Assembly (NCBI GenBank): GCA_021495925.1 | Contig: JAKEKT010000002.1 | Coordinates: forward strand, 434,001 to 498,000 | DNA: 64,000 bases | Direction of reading: 5' to 3' | Source: Diplodia intermedia | Taxonomy: Eukaryota > Ascomycota > Dothideomycetes > Botryosphaeriales > Botryosphaeriaceae | Shown: positions 40,482 to 50,980 of the stretch, piece by piece | Numbering within the stretch: the stretch's first letter is position 1 | Layout of the letters: each line of letters starts with the position of its first letter | Notes under the pieces: model-generated | Databases searched by the model: none | What the model saw: only the letters and a program-made list of their open reading frames with translations | Told to the model about the DNA's origin: nothing | Position numbers and translations under genes: made by a program

Positions 40482-43226
40482 GGGAGCGGAGAAGGCGCAT
40501 GCTTTCGCAATTTGCATTGTCCTCTCATCTTTTACGTTTTTACAGCACGGTGTTCTGGGTAGCATCACGGTCCTTTGGGGAAAATTATCGGCATTACGGG
40601 AGCTCTCAGCCGCACCTTCTCTCCCTTATTTTCATGGCATGGCATAGGGGGTTGTACTAATTGGACGGGTCGCAAACGACGGGAGATCTACGAAACCTTA
40701 ATTACCATATGTCCTCAGCATGAGGCGGCTTGAGTGCTGCAACACAGTCCTTCAGAGCTAGAGTAGGGAGGCAGCACGAAGCGGCCAGAAAAGAAGCAAT
40801 TCATGCCAACGCAGCGCAGTCCCTTCGCGTGCATCAGTCAGTGGACTTGGGGAGCCAATCGCTACCAGAAACAGTGTGGAAGACCCTGACTCCATTTTTA
40901 TGCGCCCACGATGCTTTCCGCGACCCATTCGACGGCCGTGGTGACGTCTGGGATGATGGCGCTGGACGATCGTCGGGGGCCCTGGGCGACTTTCCCTTTC
41001 GATGCATGGTCCCCGCCAACCCGGCCACTGGGCCCATGCCTATCCGGGCATGGCGCGCCCGTTAACCTTATCAGCTGGGTGGAGGAGCAGGGGTCAGGCA
41101 GCGGAGCGGAGTGGATCGTCCCACTTGAATCATGTCACGCCGCACTCTCTGCCAGCCTCCCCGCCCGTCGCTCTCAACGGACCAACCCCCGTATCCGCTT
41201 TGCATCTGCCACCATCTGCTCGTCGGTTGCACTCCCGGCCAGCTGCACGGGAAGCTGACGCCGCCGCCAATAGCAACGCATGTTCTAGACCGCCTTCGCA
41301 TATGCCTTTATTGCTTATATAGGCCGCCGCTTCTCGACGACACCGCCTGTTCAGAGCGTTTGCCACGCCGCGATGCAACTGCGGAACGGAGGCAGCCCTG
41401 CTAATCCATGGCCAGGTGACCGCCGAGCCACTGCAGAAAGCGGGCTTTGGGCAGCGAAAAAAAGAGAACACGGATGGCAACTGCGCTAGAAACGAGGCGA
41501 AACCGCATTTCCCCATCGCCGCCGTAAGAAGCGCATGGGAAAGGGCGAGCAGAAAAGGGCCCATGCTTCTCTCCCAACCTCCACAAGGTAACAAGCGCCG
41601 GCTCTGCCATCTCCCCATCAACCAAAAGCCGATGCGGTGGGCGCAAGGCGCCACTCGACTATCGAATATCAGTCGACCCGAGTCCGAGCGTCCCAACCGT
41701 GCTCCGGCCCATCGAAATTGTTTTGCGAACGGACCGCTTCCTTCCTTTCGGCGAAGAAAAATAACACACGGGCCAGCCCGCACGGAGGCCAGAAATCTCC
41801 ACAGCCGCACCATGACCACCCGACCCTGATCAACTTCGGCACGTCCGGCATCGGCACGCGAGAGCAGAGAGGGATCGCGGCGGAGCAAACAGTCGAACAG
41901 CAATGCACGTACGCACATGCGCTTCTCCGGTAAAACCACAATTCCATAGTAGTAGAACAGTGGCGACGGTAGTGGTTCTTCATTTGGGATAGGCTTGCCG
42001 CCGCTTCCCAGAAGAGTGCTCGAGCTCCTATGCTTGATCCTCTTGCGGCCCCTATGCATCCTCCCCCCCTTCTCCACACTCGTCTCACAGGTATCGTCTA
42101 CCCACCATATCACTTCTGTTCCGCTCGGACCCAACACCTTAATGCCGAAATGGCCCCTCTCCTCACCGTTCTCCGCTATTGGTAGTGTTCCGAGAGCGCC
42201 GCTGATGTCCCGAGACGGGTGCCGAGTGGTAAAGAGATACGGGTCACAGCCCACCACTGAGGAGTCGGTCGCCACCGTGTGGTGGGGGTTTCTCTTCACG
42301 CCCGCCCGTCCGCTCCGCAGTAGTGGATCCCCGGAAACGGAAAAGAAAAAGAAAAGGCCCGGGGCTTCTGGTGGCGACATACGATATGCACGCCATACCT
42401 TTTAGCGCGGCCCGTTACAATGGCGTGAATAGCAGCAGCGCCACTGGTGGGCCTACCTGAAGAAAAAAAAGCCGTTGTTTGTTGAAAGAATAGTAGAGCC
42501 TGCAACTCTCTGGATCCGGACCGCCGGGGCGAAGCGGCGGCGGCGTCTCAGCAAGCGCGCGCGGGGTCACGCGGAAAGCTCGGTGAGGAGACGGCCCCGC
42601 TGTTTTTGTTTTGGGGGTGTGTGGTGGGTGATGCTGTAGAAACGTCGGGTTATGCAGCGGGACGCTGTTCTCGATAATGACGAAGGTGCCCGTGGGAGGA
42701 AGCTTCATCTCCCAAATCAATTTTCTCTTTTTTCTGGTGTTTGCCTTTCTGTTGCGTTCGTCTGATCATCACACTTCTTTCTCTCGAAAGAGTCGACCTT
42801 CCTCATAGGATGCTACTGCTCGTTGGCCATGTTTCATGTTGCAATTCACTTGGTATCAGGGTAATCATCTTCACTACACTGCATGCTCCTCAGACGTTCC
42901 ATGGACATCGCTTCGGCTGTTTCTTCGGGTGCACTTCAGGTTTACCACGAATGTCCTTATATAACCATAGGCACCATTCAAGATCCACACCGCTCACATG
43001 CTATCAGCTGCTTCTGACGTTACAAAAGACGCTCACGAGCCCACAGTTGAAGACGGATGAAGAACAACTCTTCTATTGCTCTTTCCCATTACCAGATCTA
43101 GATATACAAGAGCGGGGGTATTCTCACATCCGACCAACCTTACACCAGAAAAACGAAGCTCTGTAGAAGTATCATACATCTCCCCCAACTTTCCAACCGT
43201 TTCACTCAACTCTGCTGCGCATTCAC
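40482..43226. other. Gene-poor region, 2.7 kb
   Basis: No confident gene. A long minus-strand open frame (41130-42380) occupies much of it and is listed separately. Elsewhere there are A-runs (for example 42460-42470) and pyrimidine tracts. The segment is convergent, lying between the ends of the GPI-protein gene and the 702-residue gene. Confidence 0.4.
41130..42380 (-). CDS. Uninterrupted 416-codon open frame, doubtful gene
   Basis: ATG at 42380, stop at 41130, no intron needed. The predicted protein starts MSPPEAPGLFFFFSVSGDPL and is rich in Arg, Gly, Ala, Cys and Trp. It has no recognisable domain, convincing signal peptide or repeat. This composition is typical of chance frames in GC-rich fungal DNA and unlike the other proteins here. 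Against chance: 1.25 kb without a stop, and no other gene on either strand to explain it as a shadow. I list it only as a candidate orphan. Confidence 0.2.
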   Translation of the reverse strand: MSPPEAPGLFFFFSVSGDPLLRSGRAGVKRNPHHTVATDSSVVGCDPYLFTTRHPSRDISGALGTLPIAENGEERGHFGIKVLGPSGTEVIWWVDDTCETSVEKGGRMHRGRKRIKHRSSSTLLGSGGKPIPNEEPLPSPLFYYYGIVVLPEKRMCVRALLFDCLLRRDPSLLSRADAGRAEVDQGRVVMVRLWRFLASVRAGPCVIFLRRKEGSGPFAKQFRWAGARLGRSDSGRLIFDSRVAPCAHRIGFWLMGRWQSRRLLPCGGWERSMGPFLLALSHALLTAAMGKCGFASFLAQLPSVFSFFRCPKPAFCSGSAVTWPWISRAASVPQLHRGVANALNRRCRREAAAYISNKGICEGGLEHALLLAAASASRAAGRECNRRADGGRCKADTGVGPLRATGGEAGRECGVT

Positions 43227-45335
43227 TCACCCTTCACCCATTCCTACCCTCGCCGCCAACCCCGATCTTTTCCTTGTAAAAACACCTCCAACCTTTCTAC
43301 CCACGCCCTCCATCACCTTCTTCAATCCATGACTGTCCTCCGGAGTCTGCTGCTGCCCTTGGCTTGAATCTTTCCTCTCCTTCCTTTTCTCCCCCTTCAC
43401 TCCAGCGGTCGTCACATCCCCACTCTCATCCTTCCCTTTCACCTCCCACTCCGCCACATTCATCTCCAACCGCCATCCCTTCGACTTCGCCCAATCCACC
43501 AACGCCCCATCCACCCACATCCGATGCACATCTTGCAGCGCCGCCCTCACGCGCTCCCTCTTCTCCTCCTCTGACCTTTCTTCGTCCTCGTCGAGTGCTT
43601 CGTCGGCGTTGATCGCTAGCTGCGGCATGTAGTCGTCGGTGAGCCTCTCCAACTTGTCCGCGGGACCCGGGACGTCGAGGTACGTTTGGATCTCAGGGTA
43701 GTTGGTGAAGAGCAAAGGGTACTTGCGCCAGAGGAGGTCGAAGAATTCGTCCGGGGAAGTGATGGCGGCGCGCTGGGCACGGCGGGTGTGGGGTTGGGCG
43801 AGCCAATTTTTCAGGCCCGAGGGGTGCGAGGAGGGTTGTTGTTGTTGTCTGTTGCTACTGCTGTTGTTGTTGTCGGCGACGGCATCTTCGGAGATGCAGG
43901 CTGAGGACGGTTTGGTGGAATAGTGGTCGATGGTTCCGGGGACGGAGCTGCTGTCGTTGTCGTGGAGTTTGATGACAGGTGGAGGGTGGTGGGCTGATGC
44001 CGCTGTTGTTGACGATTTGTCTGAAGCGCGGCGGCGGTGGTGCAGGAACGGGACTTTGTGGATGATGCTTTCCAGCGTGGATTGCCGTCGCAGATGCCTA
44101 GAGGCACTTTTTGGGGTGGTTGGGGTGGTGGGCAGAGGAGAGAGAGGAGCTGGTTGTTCATGCTTCTTCTCGACGACAACAATAGCCGCGGCGCCATCGG
44201 CCCATTCGGCCTTGTTGGACGAATGATCCAGCGAGAGAGTGTCCTCCTGCTCGTTGTCGGAATCGTCGTCTGCTTCAGAGCCGGACGTCACGGCGGCCGA
44301 CTCTCGTGACGGTGGTCTTCCCTGGCGCCACTCGATCACGCCGTAGGGCGATGTTGGATTCGCGTCATCATCATCCTGGCCCACCAACAACCCCTTTCGC
44401 GCTCCCGGACCATCAAAAACGATGCCTTCCTCGATCATATCGCTCCTCTTCTTCTTCTGATCATCTGCCACCGACGAAGACGCCGATGACGTCCGGACAA
44501 CCCACGCCCGAACACGCTTCGCCGCCGCCGTCACCGCTGCTCCCGTTGCCCCCGGAGCGGCGCGTGGATCGTCCTCGGGAACCAAGACGCCAGGCATCCC
44601 TTCTTCCTGACAGTAGCACACGCCTCCCTCCGCCTTCCGCTTGGCGTGCCTGATGCGACGCGCCTCCTCCTTGGTGTACGGGGGGCTACAGTCGTCGGCC
44701 GGGTCGGGCTTGATGACGACCGTCCTTCGCTCGAGGCTGCGCTCCCGCCTGTCCCGCTCCTCCTCCCCCACTCGCTGCTGCTCTGGTTCCAGCTCCTCCA
44801 CCGAGGCCATCCTTCCCCTCCTGAGCACCGAGAACGAGGGCTTTCTGCCGCCCTCGGTCAGCACAACGTCCGTCGAGCGGCGGCTGCCGAACGATGAGAG
44901 CCTTCCCATTTTGTTGCTGCTTGATGGAGAGCGCGAGACGGCGTCGGCGGCTGTGGATATGGCAGGCGACGACTGCGTCCTGGAGAGGCGCTTGGGGCGC
45001 GGGGCTCTGGTGAAGGAGTGCAGGGTGTGCGGAGCAGGCCGCGGCTGATGCGGAGATGAAGGGGATGACGGCAACGGGGGAAGGGATTTGAGTTTGCATT
45101 CGAGGCCGGTGTCGGCGAGAAAAGTAGCAGGAACGGCAGGAGCAGCAGGAGCAGCAGGAGCAGCAGGAGCAGCAGCAGCGACGGCGGCGCGGGCCGGCGA
45201 CGGCAGGGCCGGAGTTGTTCCTGCTGCCAGGGCTGGGGACGACGAGGAGCTAGGGCATGATAATGGCGGGGCTACAGTGTCAACTCGCACGAGCACTAGA
45301 GTCGCGTTCTCGGGCTTCCGAGTGGTGGCCTCCAT
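43227..45335 (-). CDS. Hypothetical protein, 702 residues, function unknown
   Basis: Single-exon gene. The frame is open further upstream, but the first ATG is at 45335 (MEATTRKPENATLVLVRVDT). The N-terminal 500 residues are low complexity: an Ala/Pro repeat (AAPAAPAAPAAPA), Ser-rich and Pro-rich stretches, basic clusters (RRIRHAKRKAEGGVCYCQEE) and acidic runs. The last 180 residues look folded: GLKNWLAQPHTRRAQRAAIT, then SPDEFFDLLWRKYPLLFTNY and PEIQTYLDVPGPADKLERLT, an acidic helix, and VHRMWVDGALVDWAKSKGWR. The C-terminus is basic (GRKVGGVFTRKRSG). I do not recognise the family. Codon use and GC content match the neighbours. Clear homology of the C-terminal block in other fungi would confirm it. 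Confidence 0.7.
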   Translation of the reverse strand: MEATTRKPENATLVLVRVDTVAPPLSCPSSSSSPALAAGTTPALPSPARAAVAAAAPAAPAAPAAPAVPATFLADTGLECKLKSLPPLPSSPSSPHQPRPAPHTLHSFTRAPRPKRLSRTQSSPAISTAADAVSRSPSSSNKMGRLSSFGSRRSTDVVLTEGGRKPSFSVLRRGRMASVEELEPEQQRVGEEERDRRERSLERRTVVIKPDPADDCSPPYTKEEARRIRHAKRKAEGGVCYCQEEGMPGVLVPEDDPRAAPGATGAAVTAAAKRVRAWVVRTSSASSSVADDQKKKRSDMIEEGIVFDGPGARKGLLVGQDDDDANPTSPYGVIEWRQGRPPSRESAAVTSGSEADDDSDNEQEDTLSLDHSSNKAEWADGAAAIVVVEKKHEQPAPLSPLPTTPTTPKSASRHLRRQSTLESIIHKVPFLHHRRRASDKSSTTAASAHHPPPVIKLHDNDSSSVPGTIDHYSTKPSSACISEDAVADNNNSSSNRQQQQPSSHPSGLKNWLAQPHTRRAQRAAITSPDEFFDLLWRKYPLLFTNYPEIQTYLDVPGPADKLERLTDDYMPQLAINADEALDEDEERSEEEKRERVRAALQDVHRMWVDGALVDWAKSKGWRLEMNVAEWEVKGKDESGDVTTAGVKGEKRKERKDSSQGQQQTPEDSHGLKKVMEGVGRKVGGVFTRKRSGLAARVGMGEG
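45137..45178 (-). repeat. GGAGCAGCA repeat coding Ala/Pro in the 702-residue protein
   Basis: About four 9-bp units read on the minus strand as AlaAlaPro repeats, continuing into further Ala codons. Prone to length variation. Confidence 0.8.
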
Positions 45336-46841
45336 GGGGGATGACGACAGACCCTCGCCAGGCGAGAACCGTGGTTTATTTAGCGAGAGGGGCGAAATGA
45401 CCTGGCCGGGGGACACGGTGTTGAATCACTGGGGCATGGCTGGTGGACCGTCAGATGAGAGCGAGGACATGGCAGGTTTTTGATGCAAGCCACAGCCCCG
45501 TGCGGCATGCGTTGTCCCCGGAAGCCCGCGGTGGGCTCTCGGGGCTGGTGGGGAGAAAATCTCGGGGGAGTTGTCTCATGTCGTACGACGAGCTGGTGAC
45601 GCCCCATCTTCTGAGTTTTCCGTTTGTTGCCTGAGGTCCGCGCCGCCCTCGTCATCCCAGGCCGCAGGATCCGCCTCGTCCACGGCGCCTTCGCGGCTCG
45701 GCGCGGTGCGTTGACGAGCACCCGTGGTTCACGTCAGGGCGACGAAGCCTTGGCCGGGCCAGCGCCGTTCAGGCCTGGCGCGTGCGGGGAATAAAAACAA
45801 GGACGTGCCTCAAGGCCGGCCGTGTCGAGATTGGAAGGACGGCAAGGCAGTGTTTCTGGAGGTTCGCCTCCGTCCGAGTCATCCGACAAGGACAGGAGAC
45901 GGAATCGGCACGTGATCGTCTGATGATCTGGGCCATGTCGCATCACTCCATCCGCCCTGGCGTCTGGGAGATCTTCGAGATGGCCCGAAGGCCAGGTTCG
46001 AGGAAGCGTCGGAGGCAGCGGTCGTCCTTTCGGTACTGGTCTTTGCTTCATCGATCGGCCCTCTTTCCTGGTTCCCGGTCACTCCCTGATAAGAAGGCCC
46101 TGTGAGTTTTGTGGGACTCGAGTGGATCTGGAGCCAGCATGTGAAGGGCGAGGCGTTGTTCCTTGTCGAAGTTTTGCTGGGAAAGCTTGCTCGAGTGCGG
46201 AAGATTATTGAGCCGCATCCTTGCCCTGGTACCTGTGCAGAGCATCTCTCGAGATCTGTGGCGCATGTGGCGAGTATTGCATTTCGCAAAACGAACTGCT
46301 GAACCAATGTCTTGTTTGGCCCTGAAACTGTGCAACAGAGGCAGCGGCGCCAGCTGACCGTGGACGCGGATCATGAATACGGGAGAAGAAGCAAAAGATA
46401 CAAAACAATACTCCGCGATTTCTCTGCTGCCATTACAACAATAACCCTTGAGTCTTATGCTTGGTATCCTTTTCTTTAAGTGCGATGCAAAGATCCAGAA
46501 CGCCCAGGCCAGAAATGCATGGTCAAATCAAAGGACACGAAGAGCCCATGTGCTAACTCCTCGGAGAAACGAAAACATTGAAAACCAGAAGTAAGTACCC
46601 CAAACTTTCTCCGCGCACCTGAAAATGCAAAAACGTCCCAGTGGAAGGGGGAAAAACATGACCAGCAACCATCCTCTTCGAGCCAATCTCCCCAACTCAA
46701 ATAGTACCAACAAGAATGGTATGAAGGGGTATAGTATCGCAACGTAGACGGAGGTATTTGGTCCTTCCTCGTGAATCTTCGAAAATCCCACGTAAGCTCG
46801 CGCAGGTTGCCGGGCGGCCGAGCGCAAGACAGGGGTTGCGT
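45336..46841. other. Intergenic, 1.5 kb
   Basis: Promoter of the 702-residue gene and 3' flank of the SKT5-like gene (both minus strand). No gene recognised; the short frames lack family features. Confidence 0.45.
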
Positions 46842-48889
46842 CTACATGACCACACACTCTTTGTCGTCCTTGCCCTTTTTCTTTCCTTCGGGCTGGACTG
46901 CGCCTGTCTCTCCTGAAGCAGCGGCTCGGATGATGGCCAGCCGCTGTTTCGCGCGTGGCTCGCCTTTGTCGGCCGCGCGAACGTACCAGACGTTCGCTTC
47001 GAGCGGGTCACGTCTGCAGCCAATGCCCATCTCAGTAAAGTAGCCCACAGCATACTCAGCCTTGGGAAGTCCTGTTGCCATTCTGTTAAAAAGAAAAAGG
47101 AAAGAAAAAACCTGCACAAGCGACGGGCTGACTTACCTGTTTCTGCTGCGCGCTTGGCCCATTCGTACGACTCATTCTCATCTTTCTCTAGAACTGGTGG
47201 TGCACCAACTAGGTACCAAGCGCAAAGGCACATCATGGCATCCGGGATGTCTTGCATAGCAGCGCCAGTGTAGAAATGGACACTAAGGGCGGGGTCTTTG
47301 GGACAATTGAGCAGGCCATGCTCGTAACATTCGCCCATCTTAAAGCAGGCCTCGGCATTGCCCAGCTCGGCGGCTTGAGTGTACAACTGTGCGGCATAAG
47401 CCTCGTCTTTGAAACAGTCATCACCATGACCATGTTCGTGGAGCTTTGCAAGGAGAAGAGGGCCCAGGTTGTACTGCGAATCGGCTGATTCAGAGGCACG
47501 CTTTAGCCATTTCAGGCCTTCGCGGTCCCGCCGACCAAGTCCCAACTCCCCGAAAATACAGGCCTGGCCAAGGCGGGATGCAGCGCCTGGATGACCCTTG
47601 GAAGCCGATGCACGGTAAAACTGGGAAGCTTTGGCCAGATCCTTGCGGGAGCCCCACCCATGCTCGTACATAAGAGCTGCGCGGAATCCGGATTCAGCAT
47701 GTCCATGTTTGCTCGCCGCAACAAAGAGAGGGAACGCCTTGTCCTGGTCGGGTTTGCCCTTGTTGAAAAAACCGGAAAAGTACCCATCTGCAAGAAGATA
47801 TTGGGCAAACGGATAACTACGGTCCGCCAGTCGCTGCAAAATCTGTCGCGATTCCTTGACCATCACGGACTCGGCATAAGCCTTCTTCGCCGGATCGTCG
47901 GAATGGATATATTCTTTGGCAGCCTGAACAAGGTAAACGGCAAACTCATACTGGACCGAGGAATCCGGGGTCTTCTTGACGTTCGCCATGTACATTTCCA
48001 CGGTCTTTTGGGTATCCAGAAGCGACACATCGTTCCCGACCAGGCCGCGCAGAGCACTCTGAGATAGATCCTGCGCTGGTGCAATTTGCTGCGCATAAGG
48101 AACATTGTTGAGCAGGTCAACGTACGAGTGAGGCCTGTTGTCCGGAGAGCGTCGACTGCCTGATAAGGAACGTGCGTATGGAGCGGGAGATGCCGTAGGC
48201 GATGGCGTAAGAAGGTCACCAGAGCCCGGAGAAGGGTGACGGTCGCGAGGGTTAAGAGTGAAGGCGGACACCGGTCGGGTCACAGTTGAGCGAGGCTGAG
48301 CCAGACCGACGCGGGGGCCCGAGCTGTTGCCACTGGAGGAGCCCTGAGAATCCGAGTAGGTTGACTTCACCCGGTCCTGACGCTCAGCCTTCTTCGGTTT
48401 CGCAGGCTGGACATGGTAAGGTTGGTGGAAGTACTGCGGCTGTTCGAACTCGGGCTCTTCCTCCAGGTCCTCATAGCGCATGTCCGAGGCTATGGTATGT
48501 CTCTTGAAGTCTTCGGTGAGGACATCTCCGGCCATCGAAGCGGGCGGGCTGTTGGACATGACGCTGATACGGGCTTGCCGGTAGGGGACGTCTCCGTGAA
48601 TGGCATTGGAAGCAACGGAGTCGCGGTACCGGTCGGGCTCAGGGGTCTCGATGTCGCGGGAGCCGTTGAAAAAGCCGCCAAAGCTCTGCACGGATGTCCT
48701 GTTGCCCTGGACGGCGCCATTTGAGGGCCCCTGGAGGGTGATGGATGGTTGGCTGTGGTGGCCGTTCACGGGCCTACGGCGCCCAGAAACAGACGACGAC
48801 GGGGAGGGATATGCGTTTGCAGCATCGCCGGCGCTCTGGCTGGGCGGCTGCGCGGCGCGCTGCACCTGGACAGCATCTTGGTAACCCAT
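46842..48889 (-). CDS. SKT5: Sel1-repeat chitin synthase activator, SKT5/CHS4 type
   Basis: Two exons, 48889-47137 and 47071-46842, encode 660 residues. The first 280 are disordered and Ser/Pro-rich. From about 345 to 640 come tandem Sel1-like repeats: QYLLADGYFSGFFNKG, AESGFRAALMYEHGWGSRKD, AASRLGQACIFGELGLGRRD, EACFKMGECYEHGLLNCPKD, AEYAVGYFTEMGIGCRRDPL. The protein ends KKGKDDKECVVM, a CAAX box preceded by a basic cluster, so prenylation and membrane attachment are expected. Yeast Skt5/Chs4 has this plan and activates Chs3 at the bud neck. The acceptor used (CAACAG|GACTT) is the second of two nearby AGs; only it restores the repeat frame and the CAAX end. The gene is divergent from the class IV chitin synthase. 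Confidence 0.85.
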
Positions 48890-50980
48890 GACGGCTGCGG
48901 GGACAGCTTGTTATATGGACCCTAGCCGGCTTGCAACCTTATCTCAACCCTTACTCGTGGCGCAGGTGATAGCTGCAGCGGAGCGATAGGAGCGCGATCG
49001 TGGCAGATCGGCGCCGATATGCGATATGCGCGCGATTGGAGACGGCGATCAATGCGACCGGGGCGGGTCGCAGGTAGAGAGGGTTTCTTTGGCAGCTCGA
49101 AGTCAGCGCTGCATGGAGTCGGGAGTTCGTTTGACAGGCGGCAGCGCCGGAGCACCGGTGGTGCTGCGGGTATGTATGCACCGGCTACTGCAGGGACCGC
49201 AGGCACACCCGGAGAATTGGATCGGCGGGGGCTTACCGGACGTGAGCGGAGCGTCAGACGCCAGTGCCGCTGCTGAGTGGCCGTGAGTCTGCGTGGTGGG
49301 GTTGGACGCGCCGCCGAGTACGACGTACGACCCTCTCTTTGTGCCCTCCTTGTCCGCGCAGAAACGACCGTCGGGCGCAGGCGCAGGCAGGCAGCAGGCG
49401 GAGCGGGCTGCCGGGGCGGCGTTTGCTGCGCAGTGGCTTGGGGCCAATTCGTATCGAGCGGAGGCGTGCTCCTCCGCGCGAGTTGCGGTCGGGTCCGGCG
49501 AGGAATGGATGGAAGGCACAGGCTTCTAGAAAGCGCGGCCGTGTCACAATAGCTCCTCGCTATAATCGGGCGCTTGGGCGCTGGGAGATTATGGTGGACG
49601 AAGGCTAGGCAAGCTGTCTGTATATGGCTGCCCCCGGCGCCCGGAGGGGATATATGTCTCGTCGGCGCGAAGCTTCCAGAGCGGCCGCGGGCGCGGAGGC
49701 GGACGCGCACTCAGGCGCTGGCGCGCAGGCGGAGGCGTGCCCGCGGGCTGCAACTCTACCCGCAAGCGCGAGGCATTGCGATCGGCCGACGTCGTCATCT
49801 GGACGGGCGATTTCGACGCAGAAATTCTCCAGCGCGGGCTGGAGGCTGCGCCATGCAGGCCCGCTCCGTTTCAGGCCGCAGGTGCACGTCTGGGGCGGCA
49901 GTGGAAAGGCGGTCGGGGGCAGGAGCTTGCCGAACGCTTTGGGAGCACGGCGATCTCTCTGACGCATGCAATGGACCCTGTTGGTCGTGCCATCCAGCAC
50001 GCGCGCTGTCACGATCTGTCACCAGCACGCCGCGCCCCACATCGCGATAGCACGACCGCGTCGCCGCTGCTGTCGCCCTGCCACCCCCGCCGACCCGTGC
50101 CCGCGCTGTAACGCGTGAAATAGAGAGTGCCGCCGCAACTGCCGTATGGAGCAGCCGCCAAGAGAGCCGCATGGTCGCCGCCGGCGTGCCTGGAGTCAGC
50201 AGCCAGCGCGCGCGGGCCAGCGGCGGCGTCGCAGCCTGCGAATCCTCTCGTCCCGCGCAATACGCGATGGGCCGCGGGGCGTGCCGGGTCTCGGGGCGAG
50301 GTGGCATTTTTTCTCGTGAAGAGTCAGGCGGCGCACGGCAAGCGCAAATCGCTCTAGCAGCGCGCCACCGGCTCCAAGAATAGGGCCTCGCCGCCCTCCA
50401 TGTCGCTAATCCCGCAGCCAGAGGTGGCATTCAGCCGACGCCGTCGCCTTCGCAACCATTCGCTGCCGTCAGGGGAACCCTGCGCGCTCCGTTGACTACT
50501 TCCCCAGGCGCTCCCTGCGAGCGCGTCCTGCTCCAGCCGTGATCCGGCCTTGCTGAGCTCCCCCAGTGCCCAGCCCAAAACAAACAGTCGTCACTCGTTT
50601 CTGCCGTGCAACTACCCGATCGCTTCCTGGATACGCGCACGACACCCAACCTAACCTTCGTTCTGCATCCACCTTGAAGCCTGCAACCTGCCGCAGCCTG
50701 CCGCAGCCTGCGCATTTACTCGGTGCTCGTTCCCCGGCGCGCCCCGTCGCCGCTGCCCTTCGTTATACTCCGCAGCCACCTCTCATCCGCGGCGCTCTCT
50801 CAAGACGCCTCGGACGGGGTGCACCCAAGGCGCGACCAGAGCAATCTTGAGAGCCTGGGTGCCTTTGGCCCTGTGGTACGTCACTGCAATCTGCAGAATT
50901 CCCGAGCACACCTTGTTTCCTCAGCCTTCCAGACCACCACCACCGGGAATGCAGGCTAACCTGCAACAGCACCGCGCAAC
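48890..50980. promoter_or_regulatory. Shared 2.1-kb upstream region of SKT5-like gene and chitin synthase
   Basis: GC-rich and without a supportable gene; overlapping frames on both strands are Arg/Ala-rich chance frames. It must contain both promoters and probably long 5' leaders. A direct repeat CTGCCGCAGC lies at about 50690-50712. Confidence 0.5.

Noticed and set aside
47062..47085. First of two AGs as the SKT5-like acceptor (AACAG|AATGG)
   Set aside because: It shifts the frame, breaks the Sel1 repeat and loses the CAAX end; the AG 11 nt further on restores both.
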